Positions 1-10,778 of a stretch of DNA of 64,000 bases are shown piece after piece. Position 1 is the stretch's first letter. Every line of letters begins with the position of its first letter. The notes beneath the pieces were generated by a model that worked only from the letters and a program-made list of their open reading frames with translations, was not told the origin of the DNA and searched no databases. Made by a program: the position numbers and the translations under genes. This stretch comes from Poa pratensis (Eukaryota > Streptophyta > Magnoliopsida > Poales > Poaceae), in NCBI GenBank assembly GCA_947311845.1, contig CAMZMU010000123.1, positions 18,342,785 through 18,406,784 on the forward strand, given 5' to 3'.

Positions 1-1091
1 TGCATTGCACTTCTTGAGCCTCTTGGATTGGTGCCCGGAGGAGGACACGGCATTGAGATCAACAAGATCATCCAACCCCTCAAAGACATTGCTGTTACCT
101 GCCCTGCTGGACTGAGGAGGAACCTCCATATCATCTGGCCAATTATCCATCCTTCAACCTTGGAGAAGCTTCAAGCACACCAACAATGGAGGAGATCTCC
201 CAAACTCAAGCACCAAAGAGAAATATGAGTGGACAGGAAGGAAGAGGGAGTGGAGCCCTTTCAGATCTGTGGACAAAACGGGGTGGGGTGAGGCTCATGG
301 GGTGGGGGGGAGGTGGAGGAGCTTGAGGGAAGAGGAGGTCGGCCATGGAAGGAGCTCGGGACAGAGAAGAACAAGTGAGGCTCGATGCGGGTCGGGGCAG
401 ACAAAGAAGGGGCAGGCCCGGCCTGCCAGCCAGCCTGGGCTGGGTGGGAGGCCGGCCAGGCACCCGAGGCCACCGGCCCTCCAGCCGGCCTGGGCTGGGC
501 ATGAAACCGGCCAGGCACCCGAGGCCACCGGCCCTCCAGCCGGCCTGGGCTGGGCGGGAGGCCGGCCAGGCAACTGCCTCTTCTTTTCCCCCTTTTTTTT
601 CTTTTGCTTCGACTTCCCAAACTTGAAACTTCAAAAAGGACCTCTGAACATCTGAACAACCATATGAGTGATCCGGGGGAGATGCAAAAACATGATAAAG
701 AAATCGACACACTTCCAATGGACAAAAACAAATGAAAACATGCAAGAAGCAACATTGGAAGTGATTAGAGGACACAACACCGAAATGTATGCAATGAAAG
801 CTCGAATAAGAACCAACTCTTCAACAAGAAGAGGGCGGTGGCCTAGACCACCATGTATGAGTGTAAGTGGTGTGACACCGCGAAGATATATCTTGGGTTC
901 ACCGCCACTACTCGTCATATAAGCTCACAATTCATAAAATGAACAATATAGAGACAAAATGAGTTCTTACTATCGGCATAATGGGGGGAGGGATAGTCCA
1001 ATGGATTAGGACCGCACTCCCCCTATGTCCATGCCTACACCTAAACCAAACATATAGCTAAGATATAGGTGTGTATGCAAGATAGTCAAGC
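1..1091 (-). other. Copia 3' untranslated/internal tract
   Basis: Sequence between the end of pol (the frame ends near 1092 in a HELNIVDSGSVA-like C-terminus typical of Copia pol) and the unseen 3' LTR. I see no convincing gene: the ORFs that cross 206-775 run through a GC-rich repeat and are low in complexity. The first 230 bases show no match to the LTR at 5480-6618, so this is still internal or extra sequence of the element, or possibly captured host DNA. Confidence 0.5.
405..575. repeat. GC-rich tandem minisatellite in Copia 3' region
   Basis: Two full copies and one partial copy of a unit of about 65-70 bp, built around CCGGCCTGGGCTGG and GGCCGGCCAGGCACC. The same vocabulary (CCGGCCTGGGCCGGC) makes up 6255-6445 inside the LTR of the same element, but in different arrangement. 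Confidence 0.8.
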
Positions 1092-1126
1092 GACGCTCCC
1101 CGAATCTACGATATTTAGCTCATGCC

Positions 1127-1819
1127 TCAAATAAGTGAACCTTGCTTCATCAAGTGGCTTCGTGAACATATCGGCAAGTTGGATCTTCGTGGGAATATAG
1201 CCAAGCTCAATGTCACCCCGGTTGATGTGATCACGATGAAGTGATAGCGAATCTCAATATGCTTCGTTCTTGAGTGCTCCACCGGGTTGTGGCCAATCTT
1301 GATAGCACTTTCATTGTCACATAAAAGAGGCACTTTGTCACAATGGACACCGTATTCCTTTAAAGTTTGCCTCATCCACAACAATTGAGTGCAACAACTA
1401 GCGGCCGCCACATACTCGGCTTCGGTGGTGGAGAGAGATATGCAATTTTGCTTCTTAGAAGACCAACTCACCAAGGACCTACCAAGGAATTGGCAAGCCC
1501 CGGAAGTTGATTTCCTATCATCCTTGCAACCGGCCCAATCCGAATCCGTGTAACCGGCAAGAGAGAATGTTGAGCCTTTAGGATACCACAAACCAAACCT
1601 TGGGGTATGAACCAAATATCGAAAGATTCGAAGAACCGCCGTTTGGTGGCTTTCTTTGGGAGCCGCTTGGTACCTTGCACACACTCCTACACTCAACACA
1701 ATATCGGGTCTAGATGCACAAAGATAAAGCAAAGAACCAATCATAGAGCGATAGAGTTTTTGATCAACATCCTTATCTTTACCCTTTGGATTAAGTTCAA
1801 GATGACACTTGGTGTCCAT
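1127..1819 (-). pseudogene. Copia pol: RNase H domain
   Basis: This is the C-terminal part of the Copia polyprotein. Visible are SMIGSLLYLCASRPDI, the DWAGCKDDRKSTSG block and TEAEYVAAASC, which contain acidic residues of the Copia RNase H active site, and RTKHIEIRYHF near the end. The frame shifts near 1235, after which the usual 'tyr-his-phe then helix' C-terminus continues in another frame to about 1092. A TAG separates it from the RT part at about 1830. In an active element this domain removes the RNA strand of the RNA:DNA hybrid during reverse transcription in the virus-like particle. Confidence 0.9.
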
Positions 1820-1831
1820 AGGAAACTTCTT

Positions 1832-2671
1832 CTATTTAGCATTTTGCATCTTGAACCTCTTGAGCATGTCTTGGATATATTTGGCTTGAGAGATGAAGGT
1901 CCCTCCACTCAATTGCTTGATCTCAAAACCAAGGAAGTACTTCAACTCTCCCATCATGGACATCTCGAACCTATCGGTCATAAGCTTTGAAAATTCATCA
2001 TTAAAAGCTTTGTTAGAAGAGCCAAATATGATATCATCAACATAAAGTTGGTGTATGAAAAGCTCCCCTTTAACCCTCTTGGTAAAAAGAGTGGGATCGA
2101 TTTGCCCCACTTCAAAGCCACGGTCTACCAATAGCTCTCTTAGGTGCTCATACCAAGCACGAGGTGCTTGTTTGAGACCATAGAGCGCCTTATCAAGTTT
2201 GTAGACATGGTTAGGGAAGTGTGGGTCCTCAAATCTCGGAGGTTGCTTGACATATACCAACTCCTTTAAAGGACCATTAAGAAAGGCACTTTTCACATCC
2301 ATTTGTTGCAACTTGAAATTATGATGTGATGCATATGCAAGAAGGATACGGATGGACTCAAGGCGAGCCACGGGAGCATAGGTCTCTCCAAAATCAATGC
2401 CTTCAACTTGAGAGTACCCTTGAGCTACCAATCTAGCCTTGTTCCTCACAACCATTCCATGCTCATCTTGCTTGTTCTTGAATATCCACTTGGTGCCTAT
2501 AACATTGAGGCAATCTTTTGGCTTCTCCACTAGATTCCACACTTTGTTGCGCTTGAAGTTGTTGAGCTCTTCATGCATGGCATCCAACCAATCCAGATCT
2601 TCAAGAGCTTCAAAGACTTTCTTTGGTTCCACCATAGAGATGTGGGCTTGATGTTCATTAAAGTTTGCCAA
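1832..2671 (-). pseudogene. Copia pol: reverse transcriptase domain
   Basis: Clear Copia-type [83 protein letters not shown] and the catalytic YVDDIIFG, followed by [12 protein letters not shown]. All core motifs including the YVDD aspartates are retained over about 280 codons. The N-terminal edge overlaps the integrase-frame ORF out of phase (frameshift near 2690), and the C-terminal edge ends in a nonsense codon before RNase H. Confidence 0.93.
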
Positions 2672-3805
2672 TTGTTTTCTTGTGGTAACCTTGTTCTTGC
2701 ATCACAAAGGATATTATCTAGATGAAGACTCTTTCTTCTCCAATCCTTTTTTACTCTTGCTATACGACGGGTTTCGATATCCTCATTGATGCGAGGAATT
2801 ATCGCTTGATCATCTTGATCATTTGAGTCCCCGTCTTGACCGGAATGTCGACCTTGATCATCTTGAAGCACATCTTCAACAAATGAAGGAGAGGGTTGAT
2901 CTTGGTCATGACCTTGGCTAGCATCAACAATAGGAGAACTTGATTCTTGCATAGCAACATGGTCAACATGAGGAGGGTCTTGAACTTGTTCTTGGGAAGG
3001 TGCATCATTTGCTTCCATGATAGGCGCCGTTTCAACTTGTGATGAAGAGGCCTCCACTTGAATGGAGCTTGGACTTGCTTGAGGAGACTCGTAATGAATC
3101 TCAACGGGGCGATGGAAACCAATGCCCATTCTTCTTATAGCATCTTGAGGCTCTTCATTATCTACATCACAAACATGAAATTGCGCCACTTGGGAGCCGT
3201 CATTCTCATCGAACCTCACATCACAAGATTCTATGACTTTCCCAACGGTCTTGTCATAGACTCTATAGGTGTGAGATTCGGCACCGTACCCAACAAAAAC
3301 ACCCTCTAAAGCTTTAGATTCAAATTTAGACAAACGAACACTTTTGTTCTTATAGAAACACTTACAACCAAATACTCGGTAGTAGGAGACATTGGGCTTG
3401 TTGCCGGTGAGCATTTCATAAGATGTAAACTTTTTGCCAACACGAAAGAATAACCGGTTAGATGAGTGACACGCCGTGGAGATGGCCTCGGCCCATAAGA
3501 ATAGTGGAGACTTAAACTCCGCCAACATAGACCTTGCCATATCCATGAGAGTCCGGTTCTTCCTTTCGGCTACACCATTTTGTTGAGGGGTATATGCAGC
3601 GGAATATTGATGACGAATCCCCTCTTCACTAAGAAACTCATTTAAGGTGTAGTTCTTGAACTCGGAGCCATTATCACTCCTAATGACCAAAATGGGGACA
3701 TTGTATTAGCGTTGAACAATATTGGAAAAGTCGATGACGGCTTGTTGGGTCTCATCCTTCGTCTTGAAGAAATAAACCCAAGTAAATCTTGAATAGTCAT
3801 CAACA
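2530..3805 (-). pseudogene. Copia pol: integrase domain and linker
   Basis: The second catalytic Asp is in VIRSDNGSEF and the Glu in QNGVAERKNRTLMD. The C-terminal GKKFTSYEMLTGNKPNVSY and VFGCKCFYKN blocks follow, then a Gln/Asp/Ser-rich linker into RT. Upstream of the first methionine (3690) the same frame continues through VDDYSRFTWVYFF but contains an in-frame TAA at about 3707, and the part holding the first catalytic Asp (HVDLFG) lies in a different frame from the pre-integrase domain (shift near 3905). The enzyme joins LTR cDNA ends to target DNA; this copy is broken. Confidence 0.9.
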
Positions 3806-3806
3806 A

Positions 3807-4154
3807 TCACCAAACAATATTTCTTCCCACCAAGACTAGGTTGAGGCACGGCACCAAAGAGATCAACATGAAGAAGTCCAATATCCTCTTTGATGAAATG
3901 ATGGTCTTGCTTGGATGGGGAGAATCATGCATCTTTCCTTCAACACAAGCCCTACAAAAACGGACTCTAGAAAAAGAAACATTGTCTTTTAGTCCAAGAA
4001 TGTGGCCACCCTTGTGAAGACTTTGCAAAGTTCTCATGTTGACATGGGACAAGCGGCGATGCCACAACCATCCCACGTCGGCCTTTCCGAATAGGCATAT
4101 TGCTTGAGTGTTGGTAGACCCCGAAAAGTCCACCATTTTGCTCTCTATTCTCAT
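3807..4154 (-). pseudogene. Copia gag-pre-integrase zinc-binding domain
   Basis: Contains WLWHRRLSHVNMRTLQSLHKGG and FCRACVEGKMHDS, the HHCC zinc finger that precedes Copia integrase. Its N-terminus overlaps the C-terminal codons of the gag ORF in another frame: the gag zinc knuckle at about 4150-4200 is followed within about 25 codons by this domain. In intact Copia elements the aspartic protease (200 or more residues) lies between them, so it is deleted here. Confidence 0.85.
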
Positions 4155-5426
4155 AGGGACAATCCTTGATGAAGTGATGCTTGTTATGACAATTGTAGCA
4201 AGTCTTTATCCTATTAGCAAACTCCTTCTTCCCGCTTGGATTGTTTGCATGATCAACTTGAGCTTTTGCTTTGGCCGGGTCACGCCAAAAAGTCCTTGTT
4301 GCAAGAGCTATGTGACCATGGAGGGCCGGTTCAAGTTCATCGGGAGGAAGGTTGATTTGGCATGCTTCAACTTCATCATGTTCATCAAGAGACACAACCT
4401 TGGCCTTCAAAGCAAGAGAGGGACCTTGCTTCATACCCATGGCCCTAGCACGGTTGTCTAGAGCATTCTGGGTGGCAACCTTGGAGGCTTGCACCTCTTG
4501 CATAACTTCATTGGATGTCATCTCAAGGTAGTTGAATTTTCCTTGTATGGCCTTCAACTCAACGGGCTCGAAGGGCATGAGAGCATTCACATACTTCCTC
4601 TTGATCCAAGCATCATCCACATAGGTTGCCCCAACATTATGAAAGGCTTTGGCAAGAATGTTGAGTCTTCCATACATCTCTTCATGGGTTTCATTATCAA
4701 GCATGTAGAAACCTTCGGCCTCATTGATCAAGCCATCATATCTATTCCTCTTCATGCTTTCATTACCAAGGAATGTCACCTCAAGGCACTTCCAAGCTTC
4801 TTTGGCGGTGGAGACGTTTTGAATGTGATGAAGACCACTTTCTCCAACGGCAAGTTCAATCATGTGAAGAGCGGACGTATTGAGTTGTTTCTCGGCAACC
4901 TCTTTTCTTGTCAAGTTGTTAGGATTCACGGCCTTGTATCCCTCTTGAATGATCCTCCAAAGCTCGATAGAGGAACTGTTGATATGAGATTTCATTAAGT
5001 GTTGCCAAGTAGTAAAGCCGATGCATTAAGTTTAGGAGGTGGACCCAAAGGGTTTATGCGAGTATGATGGATAGGTGGGTCGGGAGAGTACGCAAAGGGA
5101 ACCCCATGGTACTCCGGCTTCCCACCTTCGGGAGTGGTGGTAGAGGTGGAAGATTTCTTAGGGTCGATTTCTTTATCTTCAACCCCCTTCTTTTCCTCTT
5201 TTCCCTCTTTTCCCTCCTCGGTTTCACCGTCATGGGAGGAAGCGGAGTCATCAAGTGAGGTGGTCTCCTTAGGAACCTTGCCACTTGCGAGTTGCTCGAT
5301 CAAGTCACGCATCTCGGCAAATTTGGTATCCATGGACGATATCAAAGATGTTTCCATCGATTTGAGATCGGCCATGGATGCCGTAGTGGTTTGGTCCTCT
5401 ATTGGATCACCATCACTTCGTGTCAT
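3967..5426 (-). pseudogene. Copia gag (two ORFs split by a frameshift)
   Basis: The N-terminal ORF (5426-4995) has an acidic/Lys-rich segment with a helical start. The second ORF (4995-3967) has the Copia gag core (SIELWRIIQEGY, AKEAWKCLE, ETHEEMYGRLNILAKAF) and a zinc knuckle CYNCHNKHHFIKDC (CX2CX4HX4C) at about residues 268-281. The N-terminal ORF ends a few codons before the second ORF's ATG, and the sequence TTWQHLMKSH upstream of that ATG is in the second frame, so a small indel near 5010-5030 broke one ORF. Gag forms the particle shell and binds the element RNA. Confidence 0.85.
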
Positions 5427-5465
5427 GCTTCTCTTAGGCGGTTAAGCCCAAACAAGAGAGCCAAG

Positions 5466-5477
5466 GCTCTGATACCA
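5466..5477 (-). other. Primer-binding site (initiator tRNA-Met)
   Basis: On the minus strand this reads TGGTATCAGAGC, complementary to the 3' end of plant initiator tRNA-Met. It lies 2 bp after the end of the LTR, the expected position for priming minus-strand DNA synthesis. Confidence 0.92.
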
Positions 5478-5479
5478 AT

Positions 5480-6618
5480 TGAAAGGATCGTATGACCCCT
5501 AGAGGGGGGGGGGTGAATAGGTGCTACTTCAATTTTAGTACTTTTTCAAATTAGGCTTGACACAAAAGGTAAATTCTCTAGATATGCAACTATGGTGAAT
5601 TTACCTATATGACAAACAAACAACTAAACAAGATACACGAAGTAAAGACTATAAACAAGGATATAAGTAACCGAAAGTGAAAGCACGCGGAGACACGGAT
5701 GTAATCCCGAGTTCCTCCTTTTTAGGGGAGTACGTCTCGTTGGAGAGGTGTGAGCTACCACAAAGGTCAAAACTCAACCGCCACAAAGGCGGTGCACCTT
5801 CTTCTCCGATGAACCGCACCACAAAGGTTTGGTTCACTTTCCACTATCGGAATCCTTCAAGGCGGAATCCGGAGCCCTTACAACAACGATCCGGGGCACA
5901 ACCCACAAGAGGATTGGGGGCTCCCGAACAGCTACAAATCTGTCACAAAGACAATCAAGTGAGTACAATATGAGGCTAGGTTTTCCCAATGGAAATCCTA
6001 GCAAAGGGTCCCTCAAGTGAATGAGGGGAAATGAAGAACGGCTTGGTGAAGATGTAGATCCGGGACTTCTCCTTCAATCCTCCAAAGATCAACACTTTTA
6101 GATGGAGGGATTGAGAGATCTAGCAAAGCTTGTGCTTGTGTTAATGGAGGTCTTCAATGTTGTCCAAGCACTTATCCAAAGGTAGGTGACGAAGTATATA
6201 TATCCCTGCTGAAAATATGACCGTTGAAAACGAGCAGGAACACAAGTCGTCGACCAGCCGGCCAGGGGGCCAGCCTGGGCCGGCTGGCAAAGCAGAGCAC
6301 GGCCGGCCTAGGGGCCGGCCTGGGCCGGCGGGGAGGCTGGCGAGGGACCCGACACGGCCGGCCTGGGCCGGCGGGGAGGCTGGCGATGGACCCGACGCCT
6401 CCGGCCTGGGGGCCGGCCTAGGCCGGCTGGAGGGCCGGCCGACGCGCTGCAACACTTCTTTGCGACAACTCGCTTTTCTTCCCTTTTGCATACAAAAGAT
6501 ACACACTAGTATACTTTTGGTTTAGACACTAAAGCCTGTAGACACTTAGCGGTATGTTAAAAACTTCCGAGTGTTGTTATCAAACACCAAAACAAGATTA
6601 ACGGACAAAGTCCTTTCA
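5480..6618 (-). repeat. Copia 5' LTR (1139 bp)
   Basis: The LTR begins and ends with a perfect 8-bp inverted repeat, TGAAAGGA at 5480-5487 and TCCTTTCA at 6611-6618. On the minus strand a TATATATA stretch at about 6195-6203 is a likely promoter. A GC-rich block of CCGGCCTGGGCCGGC repeats occupies 6255-6445, upstream of the TATA in minus orientation. The primer-binding site abuts the internal end. Confidence 0.9.
6255..6445. repeat. GC-rich GGCCGGCC repeat block inside Copia LTR
   Basis: Imperfect tandem copies of units such as CCGGCCTGGGCCGGCGGGG and GAGGCTGGCGAGGGACCCGAC. It resembles the repeat at 405-575 in composition and core words. It lies in what would be U3 of the LTR, where enhancer repeats are usual. 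Confidence 0.8.
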
Positions 6619-8325
6619 ACAAGCCTGTGCGGAAGAGGAGTTGAATTACTACAAAGCTACTACAAACCCGGATGATGGGACAATTTTGAAGAAACCAATG
6701 ACCGAAGAGAGGGCGAAATTCAAAGCGGCTCAAGATACCAAGATGATTGACTTCGTGCCGGGTGATTCGTCCAAGCAGTTCTCTATCGGGTCAAATCTGA
6801 CTGACAAATAGGAAAGCGCGCTCATCGAATTCATCCGTGAGAATCGGGATGTCTTTGCATGGAAACCTAGTGACATGCCAGGCATACCGACTGAATTCGC
6901 TGAGCACCGCTTACATGTTGATCCTAAAGCAAGACCGATTAAACAGGGATTGCGCAGATTGAATGAGGAAAGAAGAAGGATTGTAGGAGAAGAGATAGCT
7001 CGTTTACTCGCCGCAGGATTCATTATGGAAGTGTTACATCCAAAGTGGTTGGCTAACCCGGTTTTAGTGTTGAAAAAGAACAATGAGTGGAGGATGTGTA
7101 TTGATTTCACAAGTTTGAACAAGCATTGTCCGAAGGATCCGTTTGCGTTACCAAGGATTGATCAAATCATAGATGCTGTGGCAGGTAGTGATCTTTTGTG
7201 TTTCCTGGATGCATATTCAGGATATCATCAAATCAAGCTTGCAGAGGAAGATTGGGAGAAGACATCATTTATCACCCCATTTGGAGCTTTTTGTTACAAG
7301 AACATGACATTTGGACTGAAGAATGCTGGAGCAACTTATCAGAGGTGCATCCAGAGTTGTTTTGAGAAGCAGATAGATCGGAACGTGCATGCGTACGTTG
7401 ATGATGTGGTGATCAAGACAAAGAAGGCTGAGACATTTATTGATGATTTGAGAGAAACTTTTGCTAACTTAAGGAGGTTTCAGATGAAGCTTAACCCAAA
7501 AAAGTGTGTGTTTGGAGTTCCATCAGGAAAATTACTCGGCTTTATTGTGTCCGAGCGTGGGATTGAAGCAAACCCGGAAAAGATAGCAGCAATCAATAGG
7601 TTGGGAAAGCCGACTGAATTGAAGGAAGTCCAGAAGATCACGGGCTGCGTGGCTGCGTTGAGTAGGTTCATATCCCGACTGGGAGAGAAAGCAATTCCTT
7701 TATACCGACTCTTGAGGAAGTCAGATAAATTTGTTTGGGATGAGGAAGCTGATAAAGCCCTGGAGGCATTGAAGGAAACATTATCGAAAGCACCAATCTT
7801 AGCTGCTCCAGCTCCAAAGGAGCCCATGCTGTTGTACATAGCTGCAAATTCCCGAGCAGTTAGTGTAGTTATTGTGGTGGAGCGAAAAGAAGAAGGAAAG
7901 GAGCATCTGGTTCAAAGGCCGGTTTATTATGTCAGTGAGGTTTTGACTCCGGCTAAACAGAGGTATCCCAGTGGCAGAAGTTAGTTTTTGGCGTTTTCAT
8001 GGCCAGTCGGAAATTGAAGCATTACTTTCAAGAACACCCCATTACAGTGGTGAGTGGAGCACCATTGGCAGACATTGTGTGCAATACTGAAGCTACTGGA
8101 AGAATTGCCAAGTGGGCGATTGAGATGGGTGATTATCACATCAAGTATGAGCCTCGCACAGCGATTAAGTCACAAGCCTTGATTGATTTTGTCAACGATT
8201 GGACTGAGTTAAGCACGGCACCACCCAAGGCGCCGAGTTATAAGTCATGGGTTATGCATTTTGATGGATCCAAGCATATGAGGGATCAGGAGCAGGAGTG
8301 GTTCTCACTTCACCCAAAGGGATAA
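6619..8325 (+). pseudogene. Gypsy-1 pol: reverse transcriptase and RNase H
   Basis: The RT core starts in the segment RENRDVFAWKPSDMPGIP. Visible motifs are NPVLVLKKNNEWRMCIDF, CPKDPFALPRID, FLDAYSGYHQI, TPFGAFCYKNMTFGLKNAG and the catalytic YVDDVVIKTKK, then KLNPKKCVFGVPSGKLLGF and the connection domain. The RNase H part (LVQRPVYYVSEVLTPAKQRYP, then SRKLKHYFQEHPI) crosses a frameshift at about 7985. A stop at 6811 interrupts the start. The protein would copy element RNA to DNA in cytoplasmic particles; this copy is inactivated. Confidence 0.9.
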
Positions 8326-10028
8326 GATGAGTTATGTTCTTCAGATTCACTTTGATTGCACCAATAATATTGCGAGTATGAAGCTTTGTTACATGGTTTG
8401 CGCATTGCCAAGGAGATGAACATCAAAAGGATCATGTGTTTTGGTGACTCGGATCTTGTAGCGCAGCAAGTTTCTGGGACTTGGGACAGGAAAGATGAGA
8501 AGATGGCGGCTTACAGAAGGGCTGTTGATGAAGCAGCTGGATTCTTTTCAGGATTCCAGGTGGATCATATTGATAGAAGGAAAAACGAGGCAGCAGATGC
8601 TTTGTCAAGATTGGGATCACGTAGAGAGCCAGTTCCACCTAATGTGTTCCTGGACGAGTTATGGAAGCCATCAGTCCAACTTCCGGGTGAAGAGGAAGAT
8701 GATAGTCCAGATCAAGATTCCGAGTTAGTAGCAGCGTTGCATGAGATTCCTGAGTGGACTGAACCATATCTGGATTATATGATAAGGAAGATTCTGCCGA
8801 GTAATGAAGTTATGGCGCGACAAATTGTCAGAAGATCACTCGGTTATGCAGTAATTGATGGTGAGTTGTACAAGCGCAGTGTTTCTGGAGTTTATCAGCG
8901 ATGTGTTTCATCAGTCGAAGGAAGGCAAATTTTGCAAGAGATACATGCTGGGGACTGTGGTCATCATGCTTCATCTAGGTCTCTGGTGGCCAAGGCATTT
9001 AGGCATGGATTCTTTTGGCTCACAGCTTTCAAGGATGCAGAGCAGATTGTTAGGGCATGTGATGGATGTCAAAGATATGCAAGACAGGAGCATGTGCCGG
9101 CTCAGGAATTGAGGACAATACCAATCACCTGGCCGTTTGCAGTTTGGGGTCTTGATATGATGGGGCCCTTTCAGATGACATCGTGCAAGAAAACTCATCT
9201 CTTGGTGGCTGTTGATAAGTTCACTAAGTGGGTTGAAGTAGAGCCAGTTACAAGTTGTGATGCTTCCAAAGTTGTCACGTTTCTGAAGAAAATTATCAGT
9301 CGGTTTGGCTATCCTCACAGTATCATCACAGATAATGGGACCAACATGTCACTCGGTGAAACAGAGATATTCTGCAAAGAGAAGGGAATCAGATTAGACC
9401 TTGCTTCGGTGGCACATCCACAGGCCAACGGGCAGGTAGAAAGGAGTAATCAGGAAATATTGAAGGAATCAAACCAAGACTTCGAGTTCCGATTGAAAAG
9501 GCGTATGGAGCTTGGGTGAAAGAGTTACCCGCAGTGGTTTGGGGGATCAATACAACCCCGAATAGATCAACCAAGCGTACACCGTTCTTTCTGGTGTATG
9601 GAGCAGAAGCAGTGTTACCGAGTGATATAGTCCATGACTCGCCAAGAGTGGCGGCTATGTGGAGTCAAGCAATGCAATTGCAAGGGAGGATTCGATTGAT
9701 GCCCTCGAAGAGGAGCGTGAGTTAGCATTGGAACGGTCCGCAGTTTATCAGCAGATTTGCGGCGCTATCATAGTCGCCGAGTAAGATCAAGAACTTTCCA
9801 GGAAGGAGATTTAGTTTTACGGCTCAGACAGAAGCAGCAGGGATGCACAAACTAACTCCTCCATGGGAAGGGCCGTTCCTCATCAGTCGGAAATTGCACA
9901 ATGGTTCATATTATCTGATAGATGTGAGAGAGAAAGGTGAAGAGAACAACACGGACCATGCTATCCTTCCTATGGAAGAGACGAAGCGGCCGTGGAACAT
10001 TGCTCATCTTCGCCCATATTATACCTAG
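8250..10028 (+). pseudogene. Gypsy-1 pol: archaeal-type RNase H and integrase
   Basis: The second RNase H shows MHFDGSKH, YEALLHGLRIAKE, CFGDSDLVAQQ and NEAADALSRLGS, the D-E-D-D pattern of the extra RNase H of Tat elements, with a frame break around 8300-8380. Integrase follows: the HHCC finger (HHASSRSLVAKAF to CDGCQRYAR), then catalytic Asp in GLDMMGPF, Asp in ITDNGTN and Glu in ANGQVERSN. The frame breaks again near 9510 and near 9725-9843. The final segment (PPWEGPFLISRKL to WNIAHLRPYY, stop at about 10026) is the usual C-terminus without a chromodomain. Confidence 0.9.
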
Positions 10029-10075
10029 TGAACATGAACCTAGGCCGAGTTATGTAACACACGATGTAACCCCCA

Positions 10076-10145
10076 GCAGGTTTCAGACGCGCTCTTTTCC
10101 TTACCAGGGTACCTAAGGGGACTGGAAGGTTTTTAATGAGGCGGC
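10076..10145 (+). promoter_or_regulatory. 70-bp conserved post-pol block, Gypsy-1 copy
   Basis: Starts GCAGGTTTCAGACGCGCTC and ends GGTTTTTAATGAGGCGGC. It is identical over all 70 bases to 14834-14903 in Gypsy-2, although the surrounding pol and 3' sequences of the two elements differ strongly. It lies about 50 bp after the pol stop, in the gap between pol and the 3' end of the antisense gene. Its function is unknown; see findings. Confidence 0.85.
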
Positions 10146-10778
10146 TTGCTGGTGTATCTTTAATAAAGAAGAGTATTGAGAAGAAATCTTTTCTGTTGTT
10201 TTACTTTTTATGCATAGTTTTTGTTATAAAGCTTGGCCCAAAGGAGTGCTTAGCAAAAAGTCCTATAGCTGTTGCCCAAGAGAGCACGCATAGAGATGTT
10301 TGAGATCAGTGGGGTAATGATGCATAGTTTAAGCCTTTACTTGTAAACATTGATCCAGGGCTTGGGGACTTATGAATTATAAATTCATAAGTTTTAATCC
10401 TAAGACCCGGCTTTTAAGCCTTAATTTTGTTCTTGGTTAAACTTGCCTATCAGTTTGATGTTACTCACAATTTTATGACCAGATTGCTTACTTGTTAATT
10501 CAATCAACTATGATGCCCATGCTGGGACTTAGTTTGACCCTGTTTTAGCAAAGGAAAAAGTAGCAACTGAGAAAGTCATGTGAAAGCCGACTGATAAGAA
10601 GCTAAAGATAAACCAAAAGGGTCATCTAAACCATAAAAAGTATAAGTTATTACAAAATATTGAGTATTTCATATAGTGCACAGACGCACCATCAAATAAA
10701 AGGCAAAGTATTTCAGAGCATATTACAATGCCATTGGCCGAATAATTGTTTTGCAGAAAAGTACAGCATGAAACTGGC
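10146..10778. other. Gypsy-1 non-coding spacer
   Basis: AT-rich non-coding sequence between pol and the antisense gene of the element. No ORF with recognisable content was found. It contains GGGCTTGGGGACTTATGAATT (10350-10370), which resembles the purine-rich 'cttgggga' words also seen at 11971-11980 and 12061-12069. Confidence 0.5.

Larger units (their letters stand above)
1..6618 (-). mobile_element. Ty1/Copia LTR retrotransposon, 3' end cut by window edge
   Basis: Read on the minus strand the order is LTR (5480-6618), primer-binding site (5466-5477), gag, gag-pre-integrase, integrase, RT, RNase H and then a long 3' untranslated tract. Integrase before RT is the Copia order. The reading frame is interrupted by several stops and shifts, and the protease region between the gag zinc knuckle and the pre-integrase domain is missing, so the copy cannot be autonomous. 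The second LTR is not in the window. The base after the LTR (6619) is Gypsy sequence, so this element was probably inserted into that Gypsy element; the 5-bp duplication cannot be checked because the other flank is absent. Confidence 0.93.

Noticed and set aside
206..775. Long overlapping ORFs on both strands in the Copia 3' region
   Set aside because: They run through the GC-rich tandem repeat; periodic sequence without stops explains them.
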